The translations under genes and the position numbers were made by a program. This document shows, one piece after another, positions 1 to 8,909 of a DNA stretch of 64,000 bases (the first letter of the stretch is position 1; each line of letters begins with the position of its first letter). Below the pieces are notes generated by a model. That model did no database searches, was not told the origin of the DNA, and saw only the letters and a program-made list of their open reading frames with translations. Origin of the DNA: Streptomyces sp. HM190 (GTDB taxonomy: Bacteria; Actinomycetota; Actinomycetes; Streptomycetales; Streptomycetaceae); NCBI RefSeq assembly GCF_009857135.1, contig NZ_CP047318.1, forward strand, positions 7,254,001-7,318,000. The letters run 5' to 3'.

Positions 1-1
1 C

Positions 2-976
2 CGGGGCATGGACTTCCTGCGGCACTTCGAGAACTGGGCCGCGCCCTTCGTGATCGTCGGCGCCTTCGTGCTGCTGATCTGGATCGCGGTCAAGGCGGAC
101 GGGTTCGGCGCGCTGCTGGACCAGCCGTCCAAGCTGGGCTGGGGCGCCGACTTCTGGCCGGTCTTCTTCCCCTCGCTCATGGGCATGATCGGTTTCTGGG
201 CCACCCTCTCGCTCAACATCCCCGACTTCACCCGCTTCGGTTCCAGCCAGAGGGCGCAGACCTGGGGGCAGTCGCTGGGGCTGCCGACGACGATGACGCT
301 CTTCGCGATCCTCGCCGTCCTCGTCACCTCCGGCTCCGAGGCCGTCTACGGCGAGGCGATCTGGGACCCGGTCACCCTCGCCGCCAAGGCCGACAGCACG
401 TTCGGTCTGCTCTTCGCGCTGATCACCGTGCTGATCGCGACGGTCTCCGTGAACATCGCGGCGAACGTGGTCTCACCGGCGTACGACCTGGCGAACCTCG
501 CGCCGAAGCTCATCAACTTCCGTACGGGCGCCCTGATCACCGGTGTCGTCGGCATCCTGATCTTCCCGTGGAAGCTGATCTCCACGCCCGAGTTCTACAT
601 CTTCACGTGGCTCGGCGTGGTCGGCGGACTGCTCGGCACGGTCGCGGGCATCCTCATCGCCGACTACTGGATCATCCGCCGTACGGTCCTGCACCTCGCG
701 GACCTGTACACGGCGGGCGGCCGCTACTGGTACTCCGCCGGCTGGAACTGGCGGGCCATCGCCGCGTTCCTGGTGGGCGGTGTCCTCGCGGTCGGCGGCT
801 CGTACTCGACCGTGTCCGCCGAGGGGGTCTCCTCGGGTCCGTTCCCCGAGGACGGCCTCATCCCCTTCCTCAAGCCGCTCGCCGACTACGGCTGGGCGGT
901 GGGCCTCGCCGCCTCGATGCTGGTGTACGTGGCGCTGATGGCGGGGGAGCGGGAGAAGGCGAGAGCGACGGTCTGA
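2..976 (+). CDS. NCS1 family nucleobase:cation symporter, 5'-truncated by window edge
   Basis: The reading frame is open at the window edge, so only the C-terminal part (about 324 residues) of a transporter that is normally about 480-500 residues is seen. The motif SLNIPDFTRF, followed by a series of long hydrophobic helices and a late IADYWIIRR stretch, is typical of the nucleobase-cation-symport-1 family (uracil, allantoin, cytosine or thiamine permeases such as PucI). It would sit in the cytoplasmic membrane and import a nucleobase-like substrate with H+ or Na+. Substrate cannot be told from this half. An ATG at 8 exists but would start the protein inside the fold, so it is not taken as the true start. 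The downstream gene is convergent and unrelated. Confidence 0.85.
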   Translation, partial: RGMDFLRHFENWAAPFVIVGAFVLLIWIAVKADGFGALLDQPSKLGWGADFWPVFFPSLMGMIGFWATLSLNIPDFTRFGSSQRAQTWGQSLGLPTTMTLFAILAVLVTSGSEAVYGEAIWDPVTLAAKADSTFGLLFALITVLIATVSVNIAANVVSPAYDLANLAPKLINFRTGALITGVVGILIFPWKLISTPEFYIFTWLGVVGGLLGTVAGILIADYWIIRRTVLHLADLYTAGGRYWYSAGWNWRAIAAFLVGGVLAVGGSYSTVSAEGVSSGPFPEDGLIPFLKPLADYGWAVGLAASMLVYVALMAGEREKARATV

Positions 977-1021
977 GCGCCCCCGGACGGTGACGGCGGT
1001 GGCCGCGCCGGAGACGTGCCC

Positions 1022-1693
1022 CTACCGGGCGCGCTCCAGCGCGGCCACCGCTTCCTTCGCCGCCTTGATGGCACCCTTGTTGATCTCGTCGGTGCTCGGC
1101 GCCTTCTGCGACTCGAAGTCGCTGCCGTTGTAGGTGACGACCACCAGGGCGTTCGCCACGCGTGCGTACACCACGCCCTCGCGGGTCTGCTGCTTGTCCT
1201 CGGTGGTGAGGTTCACGACGGAGTAGGCCGCGTCACCGAGACCAGGCACCGCGCCACCGCCGCTCTTCTGCGACATCCGCTCCTTGAAGGTGGTTTCGGC
1301 CTTCGCGTCCGTTGGGTGAATCTCGTACGAGATGTCCAGCCAGCGGTAGTCGTACCCCTTCAGGGCGTTCCAGGAGCAGGTGCGGCGTACCGACTCGTCG
1401 GTCGACGCTATCTCCTTGCCGGCGGGCTTGGCGCCCGGAACAAGGGATGTGACCGATTTCGCCGTGACGGCGCCGCAGGGCGAGGGCGCCTTCGCATAGG
1501 TCTTGGTCGCGGCGGACGCGGCCGGCGCGGACTCGGAGGTGGAGATGGGCCCGGACGCGGTCTCCGCCGCGGACTCCTTGCCCGCCGGGCCCTGGTCCGA
1601 CGAACCGGACGACAACGCCCAGCCTGCCGTGGCGAGTACGGCGACCGGAAGCAGACGCACGGTGAGGGCGAGCGGCAGAGGGAGATCACGCAC
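1022..1693 (-). CDS. Secreted or membrane-anchored protein, DUF3558-like
   Basis: About 223 residues. The GTG start at 1693 is chosen because a GAGAAG stretch lies just upstream and the protein then begins with a charged, leucine-rich signal/anchor segment (roughly residues 4-25). The frame stays open further upstream, but that part looks non-coding. After a Ser/Ala/Glu-rich spacer the mature part has PCGAVT near residue 65 and a later RRTCSW, an arrangement of two separated cysteines resembling DUF3558-type exported proteins of actinomycetes. There is no lipobox cysteine at the end of the signal, so it may be a secreted or membrane-anchored protein rather than a lipoprotein. Function is unknown. 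It is divergently oriented to the small lipoprotein gene at 1883. Confidence 0.65.
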   Translation of the reverse strand: MRDLPLPLALTVRLLPVAVLATAGWALSSGSSDQGPAGKESAAETASGPISTSESAPAASAATKTYAKAPSPCGAVTAKSVTSLVPGAKPAGKEIASTDESVRRTCSWNALKGYDYRWLDISYEIHPTDAKAETTFKERMSQKSGGGAVPGLGDAAYSVVNLTTEDKQQTREGVVYARVANALVVVTYNGSDFESQKAPSTDEINKGAIKAAKEAVAALERAR

Positions 1694-1748
1694 AGCGCAC
1701 TTCTCGGGGTCGTGGCGGCGGTACCGCCGGTCGGTGGGGTACGTCAGT

Positions 1749-1781
1749 GTCACACGACTGCCGGTGGGGCGAAAGTGTGAC
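1749..1781. promoter_or_regulatory. Inverted repeat in divergent intergenic region
   Basis: GTCACAC at 1749-1755 and its complement GTGTGAC at 1775-1781 face each other across 19 bases, between two divergent genes for exported proteins (1693 leftward, 1883 rightward). The position suits a regulator site. No known regulator is recognised, and a 7-base arm can arise by chance. Confidence 0.25.
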
Positions 1782-1882
1782 CTCGCTCCGTGTGTACGTG
1801 GTGACCGGCCCTCACCGTTCAGTCGCGCCGCGACTTTCCGGAGCCCCGGCTTCCGTCCGACGCGCGTGCCGGGATCGGATCC

Positions 1883-2221
1883 ATGCTCCCGACACTCCGC
1901 CGCACCGCCTCCCGTGTGCCCCTGTCCGCCGCGCTGGTCCTGGCCGCCGGCGGCTGCGGACTGGGGGCGGACGACCCCGTCTTCACCACCGCCTACTTCG
2001 CCGACCCCGCCGAGGTGCCGGACGAGTTCGACGCGGCGGGGCTCACGTGCGAGGGTCAGTACGGGGTGGAGGGCGTCGCCTGGCTCATGGGGGACGTGCA
2101 GGAGTGGCTCGACGACCCCAGGCGCAGAGAGGCCGTCCTGGCGGCGACCCGGCGCGTCGAGTCGGAGCCGTCGCTGCTCGGCGCGAGCGGGCATGTGCTC
2201 ACCGTGGGGCGGCGCGCGTGA
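1883..2221 (+). CDS. Small lipoprotein of unknown function
   Basis: A 112-residue protein. The N-terminus has two arginines, a hydrophobic stretch and LAAGGC, a good lipobox with the acylated cysteine at about residue 25, so it should be anchored to the outer face of the membrane. The mature part is acidic, with a single further cysteine (LTCEGQYG) and no recognised domain. It is likely monocistronic: upstream is a divergent exported protein, downstream a gamma-glutamyltransferase about 100 bases away with its own ribosome binding site. Identification as a lipoprotein is direct from sequence; no function is proposed. Confidence 0.7.
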   Translation: MLPTLRRTASRVPLSAALVLAAGGCGLGADDPVFTTAYFADPAEVPDEFDAAGLTCEGQYGVEGVAWLMGDVQEWLDDPRRREAVLAATRRVESEPSLLGASGHVLTVGRRA

Positions 2222-2321
2222 CGCGGACGGCGAACGACCGTGTGCCGTACGCACGTCCGAGGGTGGCACGGGGTGCTGCGTACGATCGGCGGACGACCGT
2301 CGTGCTGTGAGGAGTCCGCCC

Positions 2322-4184
2322 GTGTTCACCACCCGACCGACGCTCCAGGGCACCTTCGGCATGGTGTCCTCCACGCACTGGCTCGCGTCGCAGTCCGCGA
2401 TGGCCGTCCTGGAGGACGGCGGCAACGCCTACGACGCGGCCGTCGCCGCCGGGTTCGTCCTGCACGTCGTCGAGCCGCACCTCAACGGGCCCGCCGGGGA
2501 GGTTCCCCTCGTCCTCGCGACGGCGGACGGCGAGGTCCGGGTCCTGTGCGGACAGGGCGTGGCGCCCGCCGGGGCGACGATCGAGCACTACCGGGGACTC
2601 GGGCTGGACCTCGTCCCCGGCACGGGCCCCCTGGCGGCCGCCGTGCCCGGCGCGTTCGACGCGTGGATGCTCCTGCTGCGCGACCACGGCACCAAGGACC
2701 TCGCCGACGTCCTGAAGTACGCCATCGGGTACGCGCAGGACGGGCACGCGCCCGTGGAGAACGTCGGGGCGGCCGTCGAGTCGGTGCGCGACCTCTTCGA
2801 GAAGGAGTGGGTGTCGTCGGCGGAGGTGTACCTCCCCGGCGGCCGGGCGCCCCGCCCCGGCGAGCTGCTGCGCAACCCCGCCCTCGCCGCGACCTGGCGG
2901 CGGCTGCTCGCCGAGGTGGAGGGGGCGGGCGACCGCGTGTCCCGCATCGAGGCGGCGCGGGAGGTGTGGCGGTCGGGCTTCATCGCCGAGGCCCTGGTGC
3001 GGCAGGCCGGGCGGCCCACCCTGGACACCAGCGGCGAACGCCACACCGGCACCCTCACCCTGGACGACCTGGCCGGCTGGTCCGCCACCTACGAGTCCCC
3101 GGCGACCTACGACTGGAACGGCTGGACCCTGTGCAAGGCCCGCCCCTGGAGCCAGGGCCCGGTGCTCCTCCAGCAACTCGCCCTGCTGCCGGACGAACTG
3201 CCCGCGTACGAATCCGCCGACTACGTGCACCTGCTCATCGAGGGCTGCAAGCTCGCCATGGCGGACCGCGAGGCCTGGTACGGCGACGCGGCGCCGGTGC
3301 CGCTGACCGAGCTGCTGTCCGACGCCTACAACGCCGAGCGGAGGGCCCTCGTCGGCGACACGGCCTCGTACGACCTGCGGCCCGGCAGTCCCGGCGGACG
3401 CACCCCGCGGCTGAGCGCCCACGCGCGCGTGGTGGCCACCGACTACGTCGGCTTCGACCCCCTGGGGGCCGGCGAGCCCACGGTCGGCGGCGCCCGCGCC
3501 GGCATCGGCGAACCGACGGTCGCCAAGAGCCCGCTGTCCCCCGTGCCGGGGGAGCCCGCGATCGCGGCGGACGGCAGCACCCGGGGCGACACCTGCCACC
3601 TGGACGTCGTCGACCGCTGGGGCAACATGGTCGCCGCCACGCCCAGCGGGGGCTGGCTCCAGTCCAACCCCGTCGTGCCCGAACTGGGCTTCCCGCTCGG
3701 CACCCGGCTGCAGATGACCTGGCTCGACGAGGGACTGCCGAACTCGCTCACGCCCGGCCGCCGGCCCCGCACCACGCTCACCCCCTCGCTGGCACTGCGC
3801 GACGGGGTGCCCGTGATGGCGTTCGGCACGCCCGGCGGCGACCAGCAGGACCAGTGGCAGCTCCACTTCTTCCTCGGCGTCGCCCTGCGCCCACCGGTCC
3901 GCGGCGGCCTCGACCTCCAGGGCGCCGTCGACGCCCCGAACTGGCACAACGACAGCTTCCCCGGCTCGTTCTACCCGCGCGGCATGCGCCCCGGCAGCGT
4001 CACCGTCGAGTCCCGCATGCCCGCCGAGGTCGTCGCGGAACTCCGCCGGCGCGGCCATGACGTCACCGTCGGCGAACCCTGGTCCGAGGGCCGTCTCTGC
4101 GCGGTCGCGCGCGATCCCGGGACCGGCGTGCTGTCGGCGGCGGCCAACCCGCGGGGCATGCAGGGATACGCGGTCGGGCGCTGA
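2322..4184 (+). CDS. ggt: Gamma-glutamyltransferase family protein
   Basis: A 620-residue Ntn-hydrolase. The GTG at 2322 is chosen because TGAGGAG lies 7 bases upstream and homology to the family begins at once (TLQGTFGMVSSTHWLASQ). The frame runs open far upstream without coding character. Autoproteolysis should occur before Thr424 in RGDTCHLDVVDRWGN, the nucleophile of the small subunit. The later PTNS-like part, here NSLTPGRRPRTTLTPSL, and GTPGGDQQDQW are also family signatures. The enzyme transfers or hydrolyses gamma-glutamyl groups, as in glutathione or gamma-glutamyl peptides. No signal peptide is evident, so it may act in the cytoplasm, as the YwrD-like subgroup is thought to. Substrate is uncertain, and related cephalosporin-acylase-like enzymes exist. 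Confidence 0.88.
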   Translation: MFTTRPTLQGTFGMVSSTHWLASQSAMAVLEDGGNAYDAAVAAGFVLHVVEPHLNGPAGEVPLVLATADGEVRVLCGQGVAPAGATIEHYRGLGLDLVPGTGPLAAAVPGAFDAWMLLLRDHGTKDLADVLKYAIGYAQDGHAPVENVGAAVESVRDLFEKEWVSSAEVYLPGGRAPRPGELLRNPALAATWRRLLAEVEGAGDRVSRIEAAREVWRSGFIAEALVRQAGRPTLDTSGERHTGTLTLDDLAGWSATYESPATYDWNGWTLCKARPWSQGPVLLQQLALLPDELPAYESADYVHLLIEGCKLAMADREAWYGDAAPVPLTELLSDAYNAERRALVGDTASYDLRPGSPGGRTPRLSAHARVVATDYVGFDPLGAGEPTVGGARAGIGEPTVAKSPLSPVPGEPAIAADGSTRGDTCHLDVVDRWGNMVAATPSGGWLQSNPVVPELGFPLGTRLQMTWLDEGLPNSLTPGRRPRTTLTPSLALRDGVPVMAFGTPGGDQQDQWQLHFFLGVALRPPVRGGLDLQGAVDAPNWHNDSFPGSFYPRGMRPGSVTVESRMPAEVVAELRRRGHDVTVGEPWSEGRLCAVARDPGTGVLSAAANPRGMQGYAVGR

Positions 4185-4260
4185 GCGGGAGCCCCCGCCG
4201 GGCGGCACCGGACCCGCTGTTCATGGTGATTCCATGCGGAGTGCACCCTCCCGGTAGGGA

Positions 4261-4283
4261 TTGTCAGTGGTGCGTGCTGTCAT
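4261..4283 (+). promoter_or_regulatory. Candidate RecA-NDp (PafBC-type) promoter, leaderless
   Basis: TTGTCAGTG at 4261-4269 is followed after 8 bases by TGTCAT at 4278-4283, and the ATG of the next gene lies 7 bases further on at 4290. This matches, from memory, the actinobacterial LexA-independent DNA-damage promoter pattern tTGTCRgtg-N8-TAnnnT except for G instead of A in the -10 box. The spacing implies transcription starting at or next to the ATG (a leaderless mRNA). This is inference from the motif alone. Confidence 0.45.
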
Positions 4284-4289
4284 AGGGGC

Positions 4290-5135
4290 ATGATCGAAGA
4301 CAGTGAAACCATCGACGAGTTTCTCGCCCGGCACGCCTCCGACGTCGAAGAAGCGATGCGCAAGGCCGCCGCCGCCGAGATCATGCCGCGCTGGCGGCAG
4401 CTCGCCGAGCACGAGGTCGACCAGAAGAACGGCCCCCACGACCTCGTCACCGACGCCGACCGCAAGGCCGAGCTGTATCTGACGCGGGCGCTGCCCGCGC
4501 TGCTGCCCGGCTCCGTGGTGGTCGGCGAGGAGGCGGTCCACGCCAACCCCGCGTCGTACGAGGCGATCCGCGGCGACGCGCCGGTCTGGATCGTCGACCC
4601 GGTCGACGGCACCCGGCAGTTCGTGCGCGGCGAGCCCGGCTTCTGCACGCTCGTCGCCCTCGCCCTGGACGGCGTGGTGCGCGCCTCCTGGACGTACGCG
4701 CCCGCGCTGGACCTGCTCGCCCTGGCGATACGGGGCCGGGGGGCCACGCTGGACGGAGAGCCGCTGCACGCCGGCTCACCCGAGCCCGGCCGCGACCTCG
4801 ACGTGGCCACCTCCCACCCGGACTACACCACGCAGGAGCAGAAGGCAGCGCTGCTGGGCCTGTGGACGCAGGGCGTCGCCCCCCGTCCGTGCGGGTCGGC
4901 GGGGCTGGAGTACCTCGCCATCGCCCGAGGACGACTGGACGCGGTCGCGTTCTCCTGGGAGGCGGCCTGGGACCACGCGGCGGGTCTCCTCCTCGTCGAG
5001 GAGTCCGGCGGCGCCCATCTGACCCTCGCCGACGAGCCCTTCCGGATCACCGGCGGCAACGCCCTGCCGTTCACCGCGGCGCGGGACGCGGCCACGGCTC
5101 GCCGGGTGCGGGGGTTGCTGACGGCCGGAGCCTGA
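4290..5135 (+). CDS. Inositol monophosphatase family protein
   Basis: A 281-residue Mg2+-dependent phosphatase of the IMPase/FBPase/HisN/CysQ superfamily. The metal-binding motifs are in order: VVGEE (about residue 75), WIVDPVDGTRQF (about 100-111), and a C-terminal WEAAWDHAAGLLLVEESGG containing the final aspartate. This places all catalytic residues. Substrate within the family (inositol phosphate, histidinol phosphate, PAP, fructose bisphosphate) cannot be fixed; in actinomycetes several paralogues exist and one serves as histidinol phosphatase. No other histidine genes are near. The ATG has no Shine-Dalgarno sequence but is preceded by a promoter-like element that would give a leaderless transcript. 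Confidence 0.85.
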   Translation: MIEDSETIDEFLARHASDVEEAMRKAAAAEIMPRWRQLAEHEVDQKNGPHDLVTDADRKAELYLTRALPALLPGSVVVGEEAVHANPASYEAIRGDAPVWIVDPVDGTRQFVRGEPGFCTLVALALDGVVRASWTYAPALDLLALAIRGRGATLDGEPLHAGSPEPGRDLDVATSHPDYTTQEQKAALLGLWTQGVAPRPCGSAGLEYLAIARGRLDAVAFSWEAAWDHAAGLLLVEESGGAHLTLADEPFRITGGNALPFTAARDAATARRVRGLLTAGA

Positions 5136-5369
5136 GCCGGCCGCTGCCGCGTGAACGTGCCGGGCGGACGGCCGTCGGCGGGGACGGGCCGCCGCCGGGG
5201 ACGCGAACTCTCGCTCGGTGATCGGTCCGGCCTCCGCCCGTCCGGCGGCGTCGGCGGCCCACCCGTGCCATGGCTGTCGGTGGTCGGGCATATCCTGAGC
5301 GCAGGTTCGCCGCCGAGCGGAAACCCGTTCGCGGCGCTCGATGGCCATCGGCTGACGAAGGGGTCCGAC

Positions 5370-6791
5370 GTGCCGGCGATGCTCGACGCGGTGGTGGTGG
5401 GGGCGGGGCCGAACGGCCTGACGGCTGCCGTGGAGCTGGCCCGCCGCGGATTCTCCGTGGCGGTCTTCGAAGCCAGGGACACGGTCGGCGGTGGTGCCCG
5501 CACCGCCGAGCTGACCCTGCCCGGCTTCCGGCACGACCCCTGCTCGGCGGCCCACCCCCTGGGCGTCAACTCGCCCGCGTTCAACGCCATGCCCCTCGCG
5601 CGCTACGGCCTGGAGTGGCTGCACGCCGAGCTGCCCATGGCGCACCCGTTCCTGGACGGCTCGGCGGCGGTGCTGTCGCGTTCGGTGGGGGAGACGGCCG
5701 CGTCGTTCGGGCCGCGGGACGCGGGCGCCTACCGCCGACTGGTCGAGCCCTTCCTGCCCACGTGGGACACCCTGGTGCGGGACTTCATGTCGCTGCCGCT
5801 GTCGGCGCTGCCCCGCGACCCGGTCACCCTCGCCCGCTTCGGCCTCGCCGGGCTGCCGCCCTCCACCTGGCTGATGCGCCGCTTCAAGGACGAGAAGGCC
5901 AAGGCGCTGTTCTCCGGGCTGGTCGCGCATGTCATCGCCCCGCTCGGCGGGCTCGCCACCGGCGCGGTGGGCCTGGTCTTCGCGCTGGCCGCGCACGCCG
6001 CCGGCTGGCCCGTCGCCCGCGGTGGCTCCCAGGCCGTCTCCGACGCGCTCACCGCCTACCTGAAGGACCTCGGCGGCACCGTCCACACCGACTACGAGGT
6101 CAAACGGCTCGACGACCTGCCGCCCGCGCGCGCCTACGTCTTCGACACCTCGCCCACCGCCCTCGCCCGGATCGCCGGCTTCGGGAACTTCTACGCGTCG
6201 TACCGGTACGGCGCGAGCGTCTTCAAGATCGACTACGCGCTGGACGGCCCCGTCCCCTGGACCGCCGAGGCGGCGCGCACCGCGGGCACGGTCCAGGTCG
6301 GGGCGAGCAGGGCGGAGATCAGCACCGCCCTGGACGCGGCCTCCCGGCACGGCCACGCCCCCGACCGGCCGTTCCTCATCACCGTGCAGCCCAGCCTCGT
6401 CGACCCCACCCGCGCCCCCGAGGGCAAGCACGTCTTCTGGGCGTACGGCCACGTCCCGAACGGCTGGACCGGAGACTTGACGGACGCCGTGGAGCGCCAG
6501 CTGGAGCGCTTCGCACCGGGGTTCCGCGACCGGGTCCTCGCCCGCGCCACCGCGGGCCCGCCCGAACTCGCCGCGCACAACGCCAACTACGTCGGCGGTG
6601 ACATCGCCTGCGGTGCCGCCTCCGGCCTGCAGTTGCTGCTCCGGCCCAGGCTCACCCTGCAGCCGTACCGCACCCCGCACCCGGCCGTGTTCATCTGCTC
6701 GTCGGCCACCCCGCCCGGCCCCGGAGTACACGGAATGTCGGGGCACAACGCGGCCAAGGCGGTGTGGCGCAGACTGCGTCAGGAACACTGA
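5370..6791 (+). CDS. Phytoene-desaturase-like FAD-dependent oxidoreductase
   Basis: About 473 residues. The GTG at 5370 has GAAGGGG 6-7 bases upstream; an ATG three codons later is the alternative. The Rossmann FAD motif GAGPNG is at residues 11-16, followed by VFEARDTVGGGART, the acidic residue plus GG motif of the amine oxidase/phytoene desaturase superfamily. The C-terminus has HGMSGHNAAKAVWR, the usual FAD-binding end. Members oxidise or reduce isoprenoid and other hydrophobic substrates; some are called NAD(P)/FAD-dependent oxidoreductases of unknown substrate. It lies directly upstream, co-oriented (113 bases), of the ebo-type cluster that starts with a UbiA prenyltransferase, so a role with that cluster is possible but not shown. 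Confidence 0.82.
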   Translation: MPAMLDAVVVGAGPNGLTAAVELARRGFSVAVFEARDTVGGGARTAELTLPGFRHDPCSAAHPLGVNSPAFNAMPLARYGLEWLHAELPMAHPFLDGSAAVLSRSVGETAASFGPRDAGAYRRLVEPFLPTWDTLVRDFMSLPLSALPRDPVTLARFGLAGLPPSTWLMRRFKDEKAKALFSGLVAHVIAPLGGLATGAVGLVFALAAHAAGWPVARGGSQAVSDALTAYLKDLGGTVHTDYEVKRLDDLPPARAYVFDTSPTALARIAGFGNFYASYRYGASVFKIDYALDGPVPWTAEAARTAGTVQVGASRAEISTALDAASRHGHAPDRPFLITVQPSLVDPTRAPEGKHVFWAYGHVPNGWTGDLTDAVERQLERFAPGFRDRVLARATAGPPELAAHNANYVGGDIACGAASGLQLLLRPRLTLQPYRTPHPAVFICSSATPPGPGVHGMSGHNAAKAVWRRLRQEH

Positions 6792-6891
6792 ACGCCCATA
6801 GCGCACAAGGGTGTTCACCGATAGGCGGTATCAAGTCACAAAACGACAAAGGTCTTCACGTTTTCTCCACATGAATGTGCAAGCGGCAGGG

Positions 6892-6904
6892 GTAAGTTGC
6901 CGCC
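6892..6904 (+). promoter_or_regulatory. -10-like TAAGTT box next to the eboC start
   Basis: TAAGTT fits the actinobacterial TANNNT -10 pattern and lies 7 bases before the ATG at 6905. The preceding 80 bases (about 6800-6890) are unusually A/T-rich for this window and no good Shine-Dalgarno is present. The ebo cluster may therefore have its own, possibly leaderless, promoter here. No convincing -35 was seen. Confidence 0.35.
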
Positions 6905-7948
6905 ATGAAAGATCGGAGAGGGGATATCCGCTCCGGTTCACGGCCTGCCGTGCGCCTCGCGGATCTCGCTCAACTCGTACGTGCACCGGCCGCGTTGAGC
7001 GTGCCGGGTGACATCCTCGCCGGCGCCGCCGCCGCGGGACGCCCGCTCAGCGGTCCGACGCTGGGAGTCATGGGATCGTCCGTCTGCCTCTATTGGGCCG
7101 GTATGGCTCTCAACGACTACGCCGACGCCACGATCGACGCCGTCGAACGCCCCGAGCGGCCCGTCCCGTCGGGCCGCGTGCCCCGCGCCACCGCCCTCGC
7201 CGTCGCCGGCGCGCTCACCGCCGCGGGCCTGGGGCTCGCCGCCGCCTCGGGCGGCCGCCGCAGCTTCCTGGGAGCGCTGCCGCTGACCGGCGTGATCTGG
7301 GCCTACGACCTGAAGCTCAAGTCCACCCCCGTGGGAGCGGCCGCGATGGCCTCGGCCCGCACCCTGGACGTCCTCGCCGGCGCCCTGGCCGCCGCCCGCC
7401 CGGGCGGAGCCGGCACGGCACTGCTGCGCGGCGCCGCCCCGGCCGCGCTCGTCGGCGCCCACACGTACACGCTGTCCGCCCTGAGCCGCCACGAGATCTC
7501 CGGCTCCCGGGCCCGCGTGCCCGCGTCGACCCTCGCCGCCGCCACGACCACCGCCCTCGCGACGGCGCTCCCCGCCGTCCGCGCGGCGATCGCCTCCGCC
7601 CGGACCCGCACGGCGGCGCCGTCCCCGGGCCACACGGCCGGTGCCGCCCCCCAGCGGCTCCCGCGGCGCCCCGGCAGCCGTCCCACCACGCGCTCGGCCC
7701 TCACCCGGGCCGCCGTCGTCGGCGCCGGGGCTCTCGCCTACCTCGGCACCTACGGCACCGCCCAGATCCGCGCCGTACGGGAGCCGTCGGGCGAGAACGT
7801 ACGGCGGGCCGTCGGCGCCGGGATCGTCGGATTCCTGCCCCTGCAGACGGCGCTGACCGCGCGCAGCGGAGCCACGCTCGCGGCGGCCGCCCTCGGCGTC
7901 GCCCACCCCCTCGCCCGGCGGCTCGCCCGCCGTGTCTCCCCCACCTGA
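6905..7948 (+). CDS. eboC: UbiA-family prenyltransferase, EboC-like (SCO3242 family)
   Basis: A 347-residue polytopic membrane protein. The first Asp-rich UbiA motif NDYADATID begins at residue 70, followed by ERPERPVPSGRV. The second motif region, YDLKLKST (about residues 133-140), is typical of the SCO3242/EboC branch. Family members attach a prenyl chain from a polyprenyl diphosphate to an acceptor ring. It opens a run of six co-oriented genes (EboC, TIM-barrel, EboA, EboB, EboE, EboF) and a P450, so its acceptor is probably made or handled by those proteins. A Pro/Arg/Ala-rich segment around residues 225-255 replaces part of the usual fold and may be a cytoplasmic loop. The family call is firm; the chemistry is inferred. 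Confidence 0.85.
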   Translation: MKDRRGDIRSGSRPAVRLADLAQLVRAPAALSVPGDILAGAAAAGRPLSGPTLGVMGSSVCLYWAGMALNDYADATIDAVERPERPVPSGRVPRATALAVAGALTAAGLGLAAASGGRRSFLGALPLTGVIWAYDLKLKSTPVGAAAMASARTLDVLAGALAAARPGGAGTALLRGAAPAALVGAHTYTLSALSRHEISGSRARVPASTLAAATTTALATALPAVRAAIASARTRTAAPSPGHTAGAAPQRLPRRPGSRPTTRSALTRAAVVGAGALAYLGTYGTAQIRAVREPSGENVRRAVGAGIVGFLPLQTALTARSGATLAAAALGVAHPLARRLARRVSPT

Positions 7949-7993
7949 ACCACCCCCAGGACCAGCACAGACCTCCGCAGGAGGAACGCCGGC

Positions 7994-8842
7994 ATGACCG
8001 TGCCCCCCACCCCCCTCCGATTCGGTTACGGCACCAACGGCTTCACCAACCACCGCCTCGGCGACGTCCTCACCGTCCTCGCCGACCTCGGCTACGACGG
8101 CGTGGCCCTCACCCTCGACCACGGGCACCTCGACCCGTACGCCCCCGACCTGCCCCGACGCGTCGCCGAGATCGCCCGGGACCTCGACCGGCACGACCTC
8201 GACGTGACCGTGGAGACCGGCGCGCCCTACCTCCTCGACCCCTGGGGCAAGCACCAGCCGACCCTGATGTCCGACGCGGCCGAACACCGGATCGACCTGC
8301 TGCGGCGCGCCGTACGCATCGCCGCCGACCTCGGCTCGCCCACCGTCCACCTGTGCAGCGGCCCCGCCCCGCACGACGGACTCCCGCCGGCGGACGCCTG
8401 GAAGCGGCTCGCGGCGGGCGTCGAGACCGTCCTGGAGACCGCCGAGGAGTACGGCGTCTCCCTGGCCTTCGAGCCGGAGCCGTACATGTTCGTCGACACC
8501 GTCGAACGCTGCCTCGAACTGGCCGAACTCGTCGGCGGACACGAGATGTTCGGGATCACCCTCGACGTGGGGCACGCCCACTGCGTGGAGGAGCGGACCG
8601 TCCTGGAGTGCGTGCGGCTCGCCGCGCCGCGCCTGCTCAACGTGCAGATCGAGGACATGCGGCGCGGCGTCCACCAGCACCTCGAACTCGGCGCGGGCGA
8701 GATCGACTTCCCGCCCGTGCTCGCCGCCCTGCGGAACCTCGGACACCGCGGACTGGTCTCCGTGGAGATCCAGGGCGGCTCCCTCGACGCCCCCGACGTG
8801 GCCCGCCGCTCCCTCGACTTCCTGCGCGCCGCGTCGGCCTGA
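7994..8842 (+). CDS. Sugar phosphate isomerase/epimerase (TIM-barrel, AP-endonuclease-2 fold)
   Basis: A 282-residue xylose-isomerase-like TIM barrel. The metal-site residues can be traced: Glu in AFEPEP (about 159-163), Asp and His in LDVGHAH (about 191-197), His in HQHLELGAGEIDF, and Glu in VEIQGG near the end. Such proteins isomerise or epimerise sugars, inososes or hydroxypyruvate. AGGAGGAA precedes the ATG, and the gene is 45 bases after eboC. In many ebo clusters a cyclase-like EboD occurs; here this isomerase stands next to eboC and no EboD is present. Whether it replaces that step or adds one is unknown. Confidence 0.82.
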   Translation: MTVPPTPLRFGYGTNGFTNHRLGDVLTVLADLGYDGVALTLDHGHLDPYAPDLPRRVAEIARDLDRHDLDVTVETGAPYLLDPWGKHQPTLMSDAAEHRIDLLRRAVRIAADLGSPTVHLCSGPAPHDGLPPADAWKRLAAGVETVLETAEEYGVSLAFEPEPYMFVDTVERCLELAELVGGHEMFGITLDVGHAHCVEERTVLECVRLAAPRLLNVQIEDMRRGVHQHLELGAGEIDFPPVLAALRNLGHRGLVSVEIQGGSLDAPDVARRSLDFLRAASA

Positions 8843-8909
8843 CCCCCTCCGCCCTCCCTCCCTTTTCCTCGGGTTCCCCTCCCTCCCCCCCACCGGAGGC
8901 TGTTCCGCC

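Noticed and set aside
1503..2321. 5' extension of the gamma-glutamyltransferase frame
   Set aside because: Family homology and the ribosome binding site place the start at GTG 2322; the extension overlaps two other genes.
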